A program made the translations under genes and the position numbers. The notes below the pieces were generated by a model, which did no database searches, had not been told where the DNA came from, and saw only the letters and a program-made list of their open reading frames with translations. From Leptospiraceae bacterium (GTDB lineage: Bacteria; Spirochaetota; Leptospiria; Leptospirales; Leptonemataceae), in NCBI GenBank assembly GCA_026418015.1, contig JAOACE010000001.1, positions 25,676 through 89,675 of the forward strand: DNA of 64,000 nucleotides, given 5' to 3'. Shown here piece after piece: positions 38,036 through 46,491 of this stretch; within the stretch, counting starts at the first letter, position 1, and each line of letters begins with the position of its first letter.

Positions 38036-38251
38036 TTATATTTCGTATTTATTTTTTACTGTACATTTTGGGCAAACGATAAAGACTTCTCCCTTTACCC
38101 TGGTTCCAGTAGGTGTTTTAATTTTCCCCGTAGCAACAAACTCAAAATCTAATCCTTCCGGAACATAATGTCCTGGACCATACCTTGCTGTTCCCTTCAT
38201 TTCGTATCCACAGGCATGACATTTCACCTTTAGTCGAATGACTTCTGCCAT
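38036..38251 (-). CDS. small zinc-ribbon protein
   Basis: A 71-residue protein with two CxxC pairs: CHACG at about residues 11-15 and CPKCT at about 60-64. They would bind one zinc ion in a zinc-ribbon fold. Between them lies a Gly-rich stretch with YGPGHYVPEG. The family is unknown. Gene length, low isolation of the start (AACT ATG, no strong Shine-Dalgarno) and flanking by long AT-rich gaps on both sides make it an orphan. It could be a transcription or RNA-associated factor. Confidence 0.7.
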   Translation of the reverse strand: MAEVIRLKVKCHACGYEMKGTARYGPGHYVPEGLDFEFVATGKIKTPTGTRVKGEVFIVCPKCTVKNKYEI

Positions 38252-38379
38252 AGTTTAATGATCTAATTTTTAGAGAAAATGTCAAATATAATTTTACTTT
38301 ATCAATAGAACTTTATATATTATAAATTTTTATTTATAATGATTTTATAAAACATATTTTATATTTAGTCATTGCCATA

Positions 38380-38415
38380 TTGTCATATATATACGTATAA
38401 TGATATACATGACAA
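38380..38415. repeat. interrupted palindrome
   Basis: TTGTCAT (38380-38386) and ATGACAA (38409-38415) are perfect inverted arms of 7 bp; the inner TATAT/ATATA extends the match with one mismatch. It lies about 130 bp upstream of the zinc-ribbon gene. It could be an operator or a cruciform site. Confidence 0.4.
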
Positions 38416-38575
38416 TTTGACACAGATAAAAATAATTATTAAATTCTTATATTTGTATAATTCATGACAGGAAAATCATATACCTTTCGGACAATTCATA
38501 TATATTCTATCTCCTCTACCCTATTCTTCTTAGATAAAGATAATTTATAGATGTTAAATTTTTAACATATTTTAA

Positions 38576-38610
38576 TTGAAAAAAAATAGGGATGCCCATT
38601 TCTGGGCATC
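38576..38610 (-). terminator. Rho-independent terminator
   Basis: GATGCCCA (38591-38598) and TGGGCATC (38603-38610) form a perfect 8-bp stem with a 4-nt loop. On the minus strand it is followed by CCTATTTTTTTTC. It ends the transcript of the 119-residue gene that stops at 38672. Confidence 0.85.
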
Positions 38611-38671
38611 GATTTGTTAGAATTTAAACAAATAGAGTGAGAAATAAGAAGGATAAAAACGAATTAGGAAA

Positions 38672-39031
38672 TCAATCATTTTTTGGTTGGGTCTTTTTTT
38701 TGGGTGTTTTCTTTTTAGACTTTTTCGACTCTTCTTCTTTTTCTTTTTTAACTTTTAATTCCTCTTTTTTTTGGTTCAATCGCTCTTCCCTTTTAACCAT
38801 ATATATATAATGTTTTACATATTGTGTGTATGGTTCTGGAACTTTCGATGCATCAAAGGTCAAAGGTGATTCTAATAAATCCTTGATCATATGAGGTGGA
38901 ATATCTTCTTTTTCCGAAGAAACTAAAATTTCTAATTTATTGCAGATTTCTTTATCATTTACTTCTCGAATCATCTTCTTCATCACGGATAATAACTTTT
39001 GAATACCCTGATTATTCTTAGAAATTGCCAT
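38672..39031 (-). CDS. hypothetical protein with Lys/Glu-rich tail
   Basis: A 119-residue protein. The first 80 residues look helical and compact. The last 40 are almost only Lys, Glu and Ser (EELKVKKEKEEESKKSKKKT), a disordered basic tail. The ATG at 39031 has AAGGGAG seven bases upstream; a TTG two codons further up is less likely. It is cut off downstream by a strong terminator and lies 70 bp after mgtE. No family recognised. Confidence 0.65.
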   Translation of the reverse strand: MAISKNNQGIQKLLSVMKKMIREVNDKEICNKLEILVSSEKEDIPPHMIKDLLESPLTFDASKVPEPYTQYVKHYIYMVKREERLNQKKEELKVKKEKEEESKKSKKKTPKKKTQPKND

Positions 39032-39105
39032 AAACAACTCCCTTAAACAAGTCTATATATCCATTTTTTTCGATATTCTGTCATACTCTACTTTTTTTTA
39101 GTATT

Positions 39106-40458
39106 TTACCCAAGTATAAGTATAGCTAAAGAAAAGTAAGTTGAATAAGTAATAACATCTCCAATTGTTGTGATAAAGGGGACGTCTGATCCAGCAGGAT
39201 CGATGTTTAAATTCCTTAAAATCATCGGAAGAATAATTCCAACGACAGCAGCAGTTATACAAGAAACCATCGCAGATAAACTAACTACTACTGCAAGTTT
39301 GATCCAAAATTCCCCTCGTATAAGTGCAATTAAAAACATTCCTAAACCCACTGCGAATGCCAATAAAATTACAGTTATCAACTCTTTATAGAAAACTTTA
39401 AAAAGACCATGAAAATTTCTCTCAATTTCTCCTGTTGCGATTGCTCGAATCGTAAAGACAGAAGATTGAGAACCAATTATACCAGTAGTATTTGCTAAAT
39501 TCGGTATAAAAAAAACCAACATGGTAAGATGAGCAATTATGTCTTCGAATCTGTTGATAACCCATCCAGATATATTTCCCAGAATAATCATAATTACAAC
39601 AGGTATAAACCTTTTCCAGAACCTTTCCCATAGAGGTTGGACAAAATATTTTGCTTCGGGATCAATCATACCCACTGCTCTATAAATATCTTCGCTTGCA
39701 GAATCTTGAATGATATCTATAATATCATCAGCAGTGATAATTCCCACTAAACGACCAGCTTTATCTACTACGGGAATTGCAAAAAGATCATAATCAGATA
39801 TAATTCTTGCTGCAACTTCTACATCATCATACACCGAAACCTTGGGGGTTGATTCTACAAGACTACTTATCTTTTCTCGAAGATTGTATTTTATCAGTTT
39901 TGTTAAAGGAACAAATCCTTTTAGGTTTTGCTTTTTGTCCAAAACATAGATATTGAGCATAAGCTCGTCCGATATATCCATTTTTTTTAATTTTTCTAAA
40001 ACTTGTTTTACAGTATCGGAATCGATTGAAGATACAAAATCCGTACTCATTCGCCTACCACAGGAGTTTTCGGGGTAGTTTAGAATTTTTAAAGCATTCT
40101 CCCTATCCTCTTTAGAAAGATGGGATATGATTGCAACAACCATCTGTGGGGGTAATTCCTCAAACAAAGTAGTTCGATCGTCGGGATCCATTTCTTCCAA
40201 AATTTCTGCTAGTTGGCTATCCGAAAATCCTTTTAATATTTTTTCCAGGTTTGAACCTTCAAAAACAGACAAAACTTCCGCAGCTTTTTCTGTATCAAGT
40301 AACCTTAAAACTACAATTGCTTCGGATGTCTCTAAGTTTTCGATTAAATCTGCTATTTCGGCTGGATAAAGTTCAATCAATAATTGCTTTACCCCTTTAA
40401 ACTCCCTGTTCTGGATAAGTTGTTTTATATCTGGTAATAAAAACTGGACGATATTCAT
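39106..40458 (-). CDS. mgtE: magnesium transporter MgtE
   Basis: A 450-residue MgtE-type Mg2+ channel. The N-terminal superhelical domain (about 10-130) shows EIADLIENLETSEAIVVLRLL and LEEMDPDDRTTLFEELPPQ. A tandem CBS domain pair follows (about 130-255). The C-terminal transmembrane domain has five helices (about 280-450) with PVVIMIILGNISGW near the start and the NLNIDPAGSDVPFITTIGDV element, in which the Asp lines the pore. Mg2+ binding to the N and CBS domains closes the channel. Length agrees with the family. Confidence 0.95.
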   Translation of the reverse strand: MNIVQFLLPDIKQLIQNREFKGVKQLLIELYPAEIADLIENLETSEAIVVLRLLDTEKAAEVLSVFEGSNLEKILKGFSDSQLAEILEEMDPDDRTTLFEELPPQMVVAIISHLSKEDRENALKILNYPENSCGRRMSTDFVSSIDSDTVKQVLEKLKKMDISDELMLNIYVLDKKQNLKGFVPLTKLIKYNLREKISSLVESTPKVSVYDDVEVAARIISDYDLFAIPVVDKAGRLVGIITADDIIDIIQDSASEDIYRAVGMIDPEAKYFVQPLWERFWKRFIPVVIMIILGNISGWVINRFEDIIAHLTMLVFFIPNLANTTGIIGSQSSVFTIRAIATGEIERNFHGLFKVFYKELITVILLAFAVGLGMFLIALIRGEFWIKLAVVVSLSAMVSCITAAVVGIILPMILRNLNIDPAGSDVPFITTIGDVITYSTYFSLAILILG

Positions 40459-40477
40459 GTTGATTTTCCTTGTATCT

Positions 40478-41197
40478 TTAATTTGTTATAGGGTATTGTA
40501 CTACGAAATGTTCTTTGCCAGTTCTGTTAGAATCGATAAAGTGAATCGTTTCAAACATCGTATTACTTTTATGAATTTGTGATAGAATCTTTATTGAACT
40601 TATAGCCTCTACCCTATCCCTTTTGATTGTAAATAGATCTAGATTGGTTGGAGATAATATTTCGTTAAAAACTTCGTTAATTTTTCTGTAAGATAAAAGA
40701 TCGACTAAATGGATTTTGTATTTTATCTTTTTGATTTGATCCAGCAAAATCCTACTATGTTTCTCACACTTTTCTTGGAAGATTTTCGTTGAACTTACAA
40801 AGTATAAAAAATTATTATCCGAAAGACGATTATTTGTAATACAATAACCATAAATTTTTGACACTTTACCATCGAATAATTCTTTAAAAGGGAAAAAATC
40901 CCCTCTATTAAAAACTTTATTATTACTCGCACTCAAAGAATTATTACTAAAAATATGTTGAATTTTTGTGTTTATTTTAACATTTCGATAAGTGATGGAT
41001 TGATTTTTGTCAGGATGATTTTTTTTGTGGATGGTGATTCTTTTATTTACAGTAGGAAATTCTATCTTTTGTGTTGCAGTAATCTTTGTTTGAGAAAAAT
41101 TCACTCCTCGTAAAAGATTGGCAGTAATTTGCTCAGCATTAAGGATATGATTAAAAAATATTAATAATAATGTTATAACAATTGCTAGTTTTTTCAT
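40478..41197 (-). CDS. exported hypothetical protein
   Basis: A 239-residue protein with a clear signal peptide (MKKLAIVITLLLIFFNHILN, cleaved probably after NAE). The ATG is at 41197; a longer frame to 41239 lacks a sensible start. The mature protein is Lys/Asn/Ile-rich with two cysteines close together (YGYC and KCEKH) and no detectable repeat. The family is unknown. An inverted repeat covers the last 25 bases before the ATG. It is followed by mgtE after 19 bases. Confidence 0.6.
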   Translation of the reverse strand: MKKLAIVITLLLIFFNHILNAEQITANLLRGVNFSQTKITATQKIEFPTVNKRITIHKKNHPDKNQSITYRNVKINTKIQHIFSNNSLSASNNKVFNRGDFFPFKELFDGKVSKIYGYCITNNRLSDNNFLYFVSSTKIFQEKCEKHSRILLDQIKKIKYKIHLVDLLSYRKINEVFNEILSPTNLDLFTIKRDRVEAISSIKILSQIHKSNTMFETIHFIDSNRTGKEHFVVQYPITN

Positions 41198-41222
41198 AAT
41201 TTGCACAAATTTTATGCAAATT
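41198..41222 (-). promoter_or_regulatory. inverted repeat abutting a start codon
   Basis: AATTTGCA (41198-41205) and TGCAAATT (41215-41222) form a perfect 8-bp inverted repeat with a 9-bp centre, directly upstream of the ATG at 41197. It would cover the translation initiation region or overlap the promoter. Candidate operator or RNA hairpin. Confidence 0.45.
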
Positions 41223-41405
41223 GTAATCCTTTCAAGCAATTTTTTTTGTTTTTGAAGATTTATTTATAGAATTTCTTTGATAAATTCTGTTAAAAACTTC
41301 GTTTTTTTGTCAAAAAATGAAAATAAGCTTTTCATTTTTCTTACGAATAAAGACCAATAAAGAATATATAAAAAACCACCAGAGAATTATAGAACAAATT
41401 TAAAA

Positions 41406-42389
41406 TTATGAATATTTTTTTTCCTGTAATTTTATCAGGGTTTCGATTTCCCATAACTGGATTTCTTCCTCTTTTGGTATATTTCGATTTCTATAGAGGT
41501 TTTTATAACTTTTTAGAAAATCAAATAGGTAAGAATTGATGGGCTCTTGCAATAAAAATTCCTTACTCTGATCGTAGAATTCTTCTAATTTATTGTAATC
41601 TTTTTTGATAATATATAAAATAAATTCATAATATTTTTTTAATAATATTAAATTGTCTTTATTAATTTCCAATTCTTTATTTTTATGTTCATTTTTAATC
41701 ACTATGTCTAAAAATGTCATTATGACTTCGATATCACTTTCCGTACATACGATTTTTATTGGTAATTCATAAAGCTGATTAAAATCTAGTTTTCTTAAAT
41801 AGTATCTTGCAGAATAAACAGGATTTTTAGAAATGAATTCTACTCCTAATTTATTTACTACATCTGTTATACGATGTTTTTCTAATTCCTTGGGATCTCG
41901 AATTTCTTCGGGAATATAATTTCCTGCTTTGATCAACGTAGACTTTGGAAAATTCATTCTTAATTGTAAAACCTCTAAACGATTTAAATTTGGTGCAAAT
42001 ATGATTGTATCAAAATATTTTTTTAACTTTATTTGATCTAATTCTTTTAAAGAAGTTATACGTTCAATCCATACAGGTAGAAATTCAGCACTTAGGTTAA
42101 CTTTTATAGCTACTCTATAAGTATTTGGATCATCTTTAAGCCTATAATAAAATTCAGCATGTCTTCGTTTAATGGGTAAAAACTGTAATGATTCTTGTTC
42201 TTTAAGATTGGGTTCTATTTCTTTACCAACAAACAACAAAAAGGGAAATGTTTTCCCACGATGTAAGATAATATTTTTAATTTCTTCTACAGATATATCT
42301 TGATTGGTTACAATAAAACTTTTATTGTTGATATCAACATAATAATTCAAATTTCCAAATTTTTTTTGTATGATATTAGGATTCATCAT
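41406..42389 (-). CDS. hypothetical protein next to degenerate regulator
   Basis: A 327-residue soluble protein that I cannot assign. The N-terminal part is mixed alpha/beta (residues 1-200); residues 200-327 are mainly long Lys/Glu helices. Its start overlaps the end of the NtrC-like regulator gene by 14 bases, so it is the second gene of that operon. A functional link with the regulator is likely, for instance as a partner, but no motif supports a mechanism. Confidence 0.6.
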   Translation of the reverse strand: MMNPNIIQKKFGNLNYYVDINNKSFIVTNQDISVEEIKNIILHRGKTFPFLLFVGKEIEPNLKEQESLQFLPIKRRHAEFYYRLKDDPNTYRVAIKVNLSAEFLPVWIERITSLKELDQIKLKKYFDTIIFAPNLNRLEVLQLRMNFPKSTLIKAGNYIPEEIRDPKELEKHRITDVVNKLGVEFISKNPVYSARYYLRKLDFNQLYELPIKIVCTESDIEVIMTFLDIVIKNEHKNKELEINKDNLILLKKYYEFILYIIKKDYNKLEEFYDQSKEFLLQEPINSYLFDFLKSYKNLYRNRNIPKEEEIQLWEIETLIKLQEKKYS

Positions 42390-43629
42390 ATAGTTTTATT
42401 CCATACTTTTGTAATTTATATTGTAAGGATCCACGAGAAATACCTAAAACATTTGCCATGTGAACTTGATTACCTCCCAACAAACGATATGCCTGTAAAA
42501 TATAAGCTTTCTCTAAATTTTCTATATTCTTTCGTAAATTCAAGTCTTTTTTTTCGTAATCCTTCCAAAGTCCAATCAGAAGATCACTTTCTTGTATTAC
42601 ACCCTCTCTACATAGAATAAATGCTGTTTCGATGGTTTGATAAAGCTCTTCTAAGTTCCCTGGCCAAGAATAATTTTTAATTTTTTCCACAGATGCATCG
42701 CTCAAAATTACCTTTTTTCTGTATTTGATGGTTAAATTTTCAATAAACTTTTTTACTTCTTCTATAAGGAAATTGGTAGGAACTTTTCTTAAAGGAGGCA
42801 AGAGAATTCTGTTATTTTTGATCGCCTCCCATAATATAGGATCGAACTTTTCGAACTCCACCATCTTTTGAACATCATAATTCGAAGTAAATACACAAAA
42901 AAAATTCTTCCATTTCGAAGATTCTTTTTTTAACTCTTCCCCTACCCTTTTTTGAATCTTTTTACTTAAATTAGCCACCTCTACAATCACCAAAGCTGAT
43001 AAACTTAATTCCATTATAGGAATCGTATCTTTTTTTTTAAACCGTTCTCCTGGATCCTCTCCAAAAAGTTCTGAGGATTGAACCCGTTCTGATAAATCCA
43101 ACGGTTCAAAAAACAAAACATTTTCTACTGAACCTAATTTAATTCTCAAGAAAGAATCGATAAAATTCTTTTCCAAAGAACCTATTTCTGATTGCATTAA
43201 TATAGGAGATCTTCGATGGATATTCTCCCATAAGATTTCTATATACCAGTTCGGCAACTGAGCTTCGGTCTTTTTTATTTCTTCAATTTCTTGTAAAAGA
43301 AGTAAAAATAAAAATTCTTCTTTTAAAGATACATCTTTTAGGAACAAACAATATTTCCAATCTTCCAAGCGATCGATCAACACCCAATAATCACCATTTC
43401 TAAACGAAAATTCCCAAACTTGATTTTTGAGTACATCTATCCACAGTTCATAACTCATCTGTAAATCTTCAATAAAACTTTTATCGTTAAAAATTCCTTT
43501 CGAACGAATCAGAATAAACTTTTCCTGTTTTATTACGCGAAATAGTGCATATTCTAAATTTAATTTATTTAACCACGTTTGATTACTGGTATTGCAAATT
43601 TTATCATAAATTTCACGAAGTTTATCCAT
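42376..43629 (-). CDS. degenerate NtrC-type regulator with Fis-like HTH
   Basis: A 417-residue protein with the layout of sigma-54 activators: unrecognised N-terminal region (1-130), AAA+-like core (about 135-355) and a C-terminal Fis-type helix-turn-helix (NQVHMANVLGISRGSLQYKL, about 390-409). The core is degenerate. The Walker A position reads MQSEIGSLEK instead of GESGTGKE, the GAFTGA loop is absent (EDPGERFKKK), and the Walker B is ALVIVEVANL without the DE pair. WPGNLEEL (about 330-337) survives from the R-finger region. It therefore probably binds DNA but neither hydrolyses ATP nor contacts sigma-54. It is divergent from parA and the two palindromes lie between. The ATG at 43629 is chosen; a longer frame to 43668 is unlikely. 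Confidence 0.8.
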   Translation of the reverse strand: MDKLREIYDKICNTSNQTWLNKLNLEYALFRVIKQEKFILIRSKGIFNDKSFIEDLQMSYELWIDVLKNQVWEFSFRNGDYWVLIDRLEDWKYCLFLKDVSLKEEFLFLLLLQEIEEIKKTEAQLPNWYIEILWENIHRRSPILMQSEIGSLEKNFIDSFLRIKLGSVENVLFFEPLDLSERVQSSELFGEDPGERFKKKDTIPIMELSLSALVIVEVANLSKKIQKRVGEELKKESSKWKNFFCVFTSNYDVQKMVEFEKFDPILWEAIKNNRILLPPLRKVPTNFLIEEVKKFIENLTIKYRKKVILSDASVEKIKNYSWPGNLEELYQTIETAFILCREGVIQESDLLIGLWKDYEKKDLNLRKNIENLEKAYILQAYRLLGGNQVHMANVLGISRGSLQYKLQKYGIKLYDES

Positions 43630-43676
43630 GTTAAAATTAATTATCGACCAACAAAAAATAATTATCAAATGGTATA

Positions 43677-43695
43677 ATGTCGGATATCCGACGTT
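43677..43695. promoter_or_regulatory. GC-rich palindrome, copy 1
   Basis: GTCGGATATCCGAC at 43679-43692 is a perfect 14-bp palindrome within the 19-mer ATGTCGGATATCCGACGTT, about 50 bp upstream of the regulator start. It stands out in extremely AT-rich DNA. An almost identical copy lies 835 bp away beside parA. Candidate ParB (parS-like) or regulator site. Confidence 0.7.
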
Positions 43696-44511
43696 TTGAT
43701 ATTAAATTTAATTTTAGCAAGTTTTATTTTTAAATGATAAAAAAATATTCGCATTAAAATCTCTCATGTTTTTATATCATAACTGAATGATAAATCACTT
43801 AAATCGAATTTAATAAATTTTTTTATTAATCATTTTTTCCTTCTAAGAAGAACTAAGAAGAATATTGTAAGTTTTTAAAAATCAAGTCTCTTTTAAACCA
43901 TCACAACAAAATAATCTCTTTAAAAATTGTAACAATAAAAAAAATCAGAATTGTTTTTAATTAAATTCAATACTTTACTTTGTAAATTTTTTAAATATCA
44001 TTTATAAAATAAATCGAATTATCCAACATTTTTTTATAATCCTTTTAATAGAAATTGTATCTTGATTGATTTTTTTATAAGTCTTATTAAGCATTATTTC
44101 TTAATATATCCAGTTGATAACCCCGGCATTAAAAAAATTTTCTGATAGTTCTATTAGATGATTCTGGGAAACTTCTTTGAATATTTTTAACCTTGCTTGC
44201 AAAAAACAGTTTCAATCAACAGAATATAATTTATTTTAGTGCATCATTCTTGTAAAAACCAAAAAGTATTTCTTTTATGAATCTTAAGTAAGACACTTAA
44301 TCAATATAGGCAACCTAATGTTTTTTCTAATTTTTTCTTAACTCTGGGAAAAATTTTAACCCTAACTAGTTTTGAATTTCTGTACTAAACTTAAAAATTT
44401 TATATAGAATTCTTTCAGTAAAATATCAAAATATTTATGATCAATGCTTAAATCAAATATATGATTAGTATGATTAAAATAGGTAAGATATATAAGACAT
44501 TATTTTATCAT
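43696..44511. other. AT-rich gap between palindromes
   Basis: An 816-bp non-coding region between the two palindromes, and the point where gene orientation flips. I see no credible gene. It contains two tandem copies of CTAAGAAGAA (43843-43852 and 43853-43862) and a near DnaA-box-like TTATCCAAC at about 44019. It could hold a replication origin and the promoters of the regulator and parA. Confidence 0.55.
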
Positions 44512-44530
44512 ATGTCGGACATCCGACGTT
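44512..44530. promoter_or_regulatory. GC-rich palindrome, copy 2
   Basis: ATGTCGGACATCCGACGTT, identical to copy 1 at 18 of 19 positions and in the same orientation; the single change breaks central symmetry. It ends 67 bp before parA. Candidate ParB- or regulator-binding site controlling parAB. Confidence 0.7.
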
Positions 44531-44597
44531 AAAACAAAATTTATTACTCGTTGAAAAAAAAGTTGTCATCAAACGATAAAAAAATCTTTTTTCCTTT

Positions 44598-45368
44598 GTG
44601 GAAAAATCTAACCAAAAAAGATACGTCATTGCAATTACCAATCAGAAAGGTGGAGAAGGGAAAACCACCACAGCGATTAATTTAGCATGTGCATTAGCAA
44701 AAAAAAATTATAAAATATTATTAATTGACATAGACCCACAAGCAAATTCTACAGGAATCTTTGTAAACCCTGATTCCCTAGAAAAAAGTTTATACCACGT
44801 ATTTTCCAATGGAACAAACATAAGAGATATTATAATAAAAACAAACGTGGAAAATTTAGATCTTGCACCTTCGAAAATAACGTTAGCAGAAATTGAATCG
44901 ATGGGAATCAATGTAGATGCTCCTTATATTTTAAGAGATGCAATCCAAGACTTAAAAGAATATCAATTTATTGTGATCGATTGTCCTCCTTCGCTTTCGA
45001 TTTTTACGATCAATGCATTGGTGGCTGCAACACACGTAGTAATTCCAGCACAAGCAGAAAAGTTTTCTATTGATGGGATGACTGGTTTAAAAAATACCAT
45101 TAATTCTATCAAAAGAAGGATCAATCCAGATCTAAAAATTGCTGGTGCACTGATTACCCAGATTCGACCAAGAACTATCTTAACAAGAACGATTCTACCA
45201 GTAATTTCTCAATTCTTTCCTGTGTTTAAAACATCGATTTCTCAGGGAGTGGTGATAGGAGAAAGTCATTTAGCTAAAAAAAGTATTCTTGATTATGCCC
45301 CCGATAGCAATCAAGCTCAGGAATACTGGAACTTTACAGAGGAGTTGTTGAATGAGCTCGAAAGCTAA
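44598..45368 (+). CDS. parA: ParA partition ATPase
   Basis: A 256-residue ParA/Soj-type ATPase that moves origin DNA along the nucleoid with ParB. The deviant Walker A is NQKGGEGKTTTAINLA (about residues 14-29), with the signature Lys in KGGEGKTT. Walker A' is LLIDIDPQANSTG (about 45-57). Walker B is FIVIDCPPSLS (about 118-128). It begins at GTG without a Shine-Dalgarno. It has no N-terminal HTH, so it cannot repress its own promoter as plasmid type Ia ParA does. ParB follows with a 17-base overlap. Confidence 0.93.
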   Translation: MEKSNQKRYVIAITNQKGGEGKTTTAINLACALAKKNYKILLIDIDPQANSTGIFVNPDSLEKSLYHVFSNGTNIRDIIIKTNVENLDLAPSKITLAEIESMGINVDAPYILRDAIQDLKEYQFIVIDCPPSLSIFTINALVAATHVVIPAQAEKFSIDGMTGLKNTINSIKRRINPDLKIAGALITQIRPRTILTRTILPVISQFFPVFKTSISQGVVIGESHLAKKSILDYAPDSNQAQEYWNFTEELLNELES

Positions 45369-46191
45369 AAAATTAGGAACTCTTGCTGATATCTTTCAAC
45401 AAGAAAAATTAGATGGAACAATCCTTAAAATTCCTATTAATAAAATTAAGCCATCAGAAATTCAACCAAGAAAAAACAGAAAACACGCAATAGAAGAATT
45501 AGCACAAAGCATACAAAAAGATGGTTTACTTTCTCCCATTGTTGTCTGTAAAGAAGAGGATCACTATAGAATCATTGCAGGGGAGAGGAGGTATCATGCT
45601 GTTGTTTCTTTGGGATGGAAAGAAGTAGAATGTAAGATCATCTCCAGAGAACAAAAAGATTATTATCGTATTGCACTCATAGAAAACCTACAAAGAGAAG
45701 ATCTTTCTGCCGAAGAAGAAGCAGAAGCAATGCTTTACCTAAAAAACCAAGAAAATTTAACCGATCAAGAATTGGCGGATCTTATCGGAAAGTCCAGAAA
45801 TTATGTTTCGGAAATTTTAAGCATCACACAACTACCGCAAGAGCTGATCGATAAAATCAAGGAATTAGGTTTGAACAACAAAAACTTTTTGATCCAAGCT
45901 GTTCAAGCTTATAAAAAAGGGAATGTAGATAGTTTTATCGAAGCCATCAACTTAGGTGAAATAAAATCTGTAAAAGATGCAAAAGAATTCAACAAAAAAA
46001 CTGTCGTAAGAGAACACGAAAGAAAGCTTTCGACTGATTCCCATAAAAACAACGAAGAATCTTTTTCGTTAGATCTTCCTGTTCAAATTGTACGCGATAA
46101 AAATACATTAAAAATTATCTCGGATGATCCTAAAATCATTAGGAAAATCGAAAAGTGGCTTCAAAAAAATCTTCCTCAAATTCTTGAGTAA
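45352..46191 (+). CDS. parB: ParB partition protein
   Basis: A 279-residue ParB/Spo0J-type protein. The N-terminal CTPase domain shows IPINKIKPSEIQPRKN (about residues 24-39), GERRYHAVVSLGW (about 78-90, the CTP-binding box) and ENLQREDLSAEEEAEA (about 108-123). The helix-turn-helix is LTDQELADLIGKSRNYVSEI (about 131-150). The C-terminal dimerisation domain is the last 45 residues. It loads on parS sites and spreads. The start has GGAG upstream and overlaps parA. The target site may be the palindromes in the upstream gap. Confidence 0.93.
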   Translation: MSSKAKKLGTLADIFQQEKLDGTILKIPINKIKPSEIQPRKNRKHAIEELAQSIQKDGLLSPIVVCKEEDHYRIIAGERRYHAVVSLGWKEVECKIISREQKDYYRIALIENLQREDLSAEEEAEAMLYLKNQENLTDQELADLIGKSRNYVSEILSITQLPQELIDKIKELGLNNKNFLIQAVQAYKKGNVDSFIEAINLGEIKSVKDAKEFNKKTVVREHERKLSTDSHKNNEESFSLDLPVQIVRDKNTLKIISDDPKIIRKIEKWLQKNLPQILE

Positions 46192-46285
46192 ATCATTGCT
46201 AAAATTACTTTAAAATCCCTTATTCACTAAACATGTACTTATATATTTTAAAAATATTAGAAATTTTTTTAACTAAATGTTTGTA

Positions 46286-46330
46286 AAGTACTCAAAAGTA
46301 CTTGACTTAAAAAGATAAATACGACATAAA
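46286..46330 (+). promoter_or_regulatory. promoter of rep, with inverted repeat
   Basis: TTGACT (46302-46307) and CATAAA (46325-46330) are spaced by 17 bp, a good sigma-70 arrangement. The inverted repeat AAGTACT (46286-46292) / AGTACTT (46297-46303) overlaps the -35 box and could be a repressor site. Transcription should begin at about 46337, just upstream of a strong hairpin. Confidence 0.6.
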
Positions 46331-46346
46331 GTAATTAGATAAAGAT

Positions 46347-46410
46347 AAAAAAAATACCCCTCTCTATGAATTTAGGGAGGGGTTGGGGCTTCCATTGGGA
46401 ATGAATGGAC
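46347..46410 (-). ncRNA. predicted antisense (counter-transcribed) RNA in rep leader
   Basis: On the minus strand a sigma-70-like promoter (46417-46444) is followed, about 64 nt downstream, by a textbook terminator. That terminator is a 10-bp stem, 46356-46365 with 46374-46383 (one G-U pair), then eight U (46347-46354). The enclosed RNA would have a 5' hairpin CCATT/AATGG (46392-46396 with 46404-46408) and the terminator hairpin. It would be fully complementary to the leader of the rep gene. Such short antisense RNAs control initiator synthesis in several plasmid families. The transcript itself is inferred. Confidence 0.6.
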
Positions 46411-46461
46411 AATGACAATTTAAACCTGCCATATAAAAAGTCAACCCAAAAAGAAGCCCCA
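46384..46461 (+). promoter_or_regulatory. long-range stem in rep leader
   Basis: TGGGGCTTC (46384-46392) pairs with GAAGCCCCA (46453-46461) over 9 bp, closing a loop just upstream of the Shine-Dalgarno AGAGGTGG (46478-46485). Its 5' strand lies within the antisense RNA region, so antisense pairing would break it. The 5' arm of the neighbouring hairpin contains CCTCT, which can pair with AGAGG of the ribosome site. Confidence 0.6.
46417..46444 (-). promoter_or_regulatory. promoter of antisense RNA
   Basis: On the minus strand TTGACT (46444-46439) is followed after 16 bp by TAAATT (46422-46417). Start of transcription is expected near 46410. The -35 box matches consensus at five of six bases and the -10 at four of six. 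Confidence 0.5.
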
Positions 46462-46491
46462 CATAGAAAAAAATTTTAGAGGTGGCTTAAA

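Larger units (their letters stand above)
38252..38671. other. AT-rich intergenic gap
   Basis: A 420-bp gap without a gene. It holds the interrupted palindrome at 38380-38415 and a terminator hairpin at 38591-38610, both listed separately. The rest is AT-rich with no recognisable element; the promoter of the zinc-ribbon gene must lie at its left end. Confidence 0.5.

Noticed and set aside
43696..44511. Canonical DnaA-dependent oriC
   Set aside because: Only one weak DnaA-box-like element is visible and no dnaA, dnaN, gyrB or similar gene lies in the window. An origin of the parAB-rep kind remains possible.
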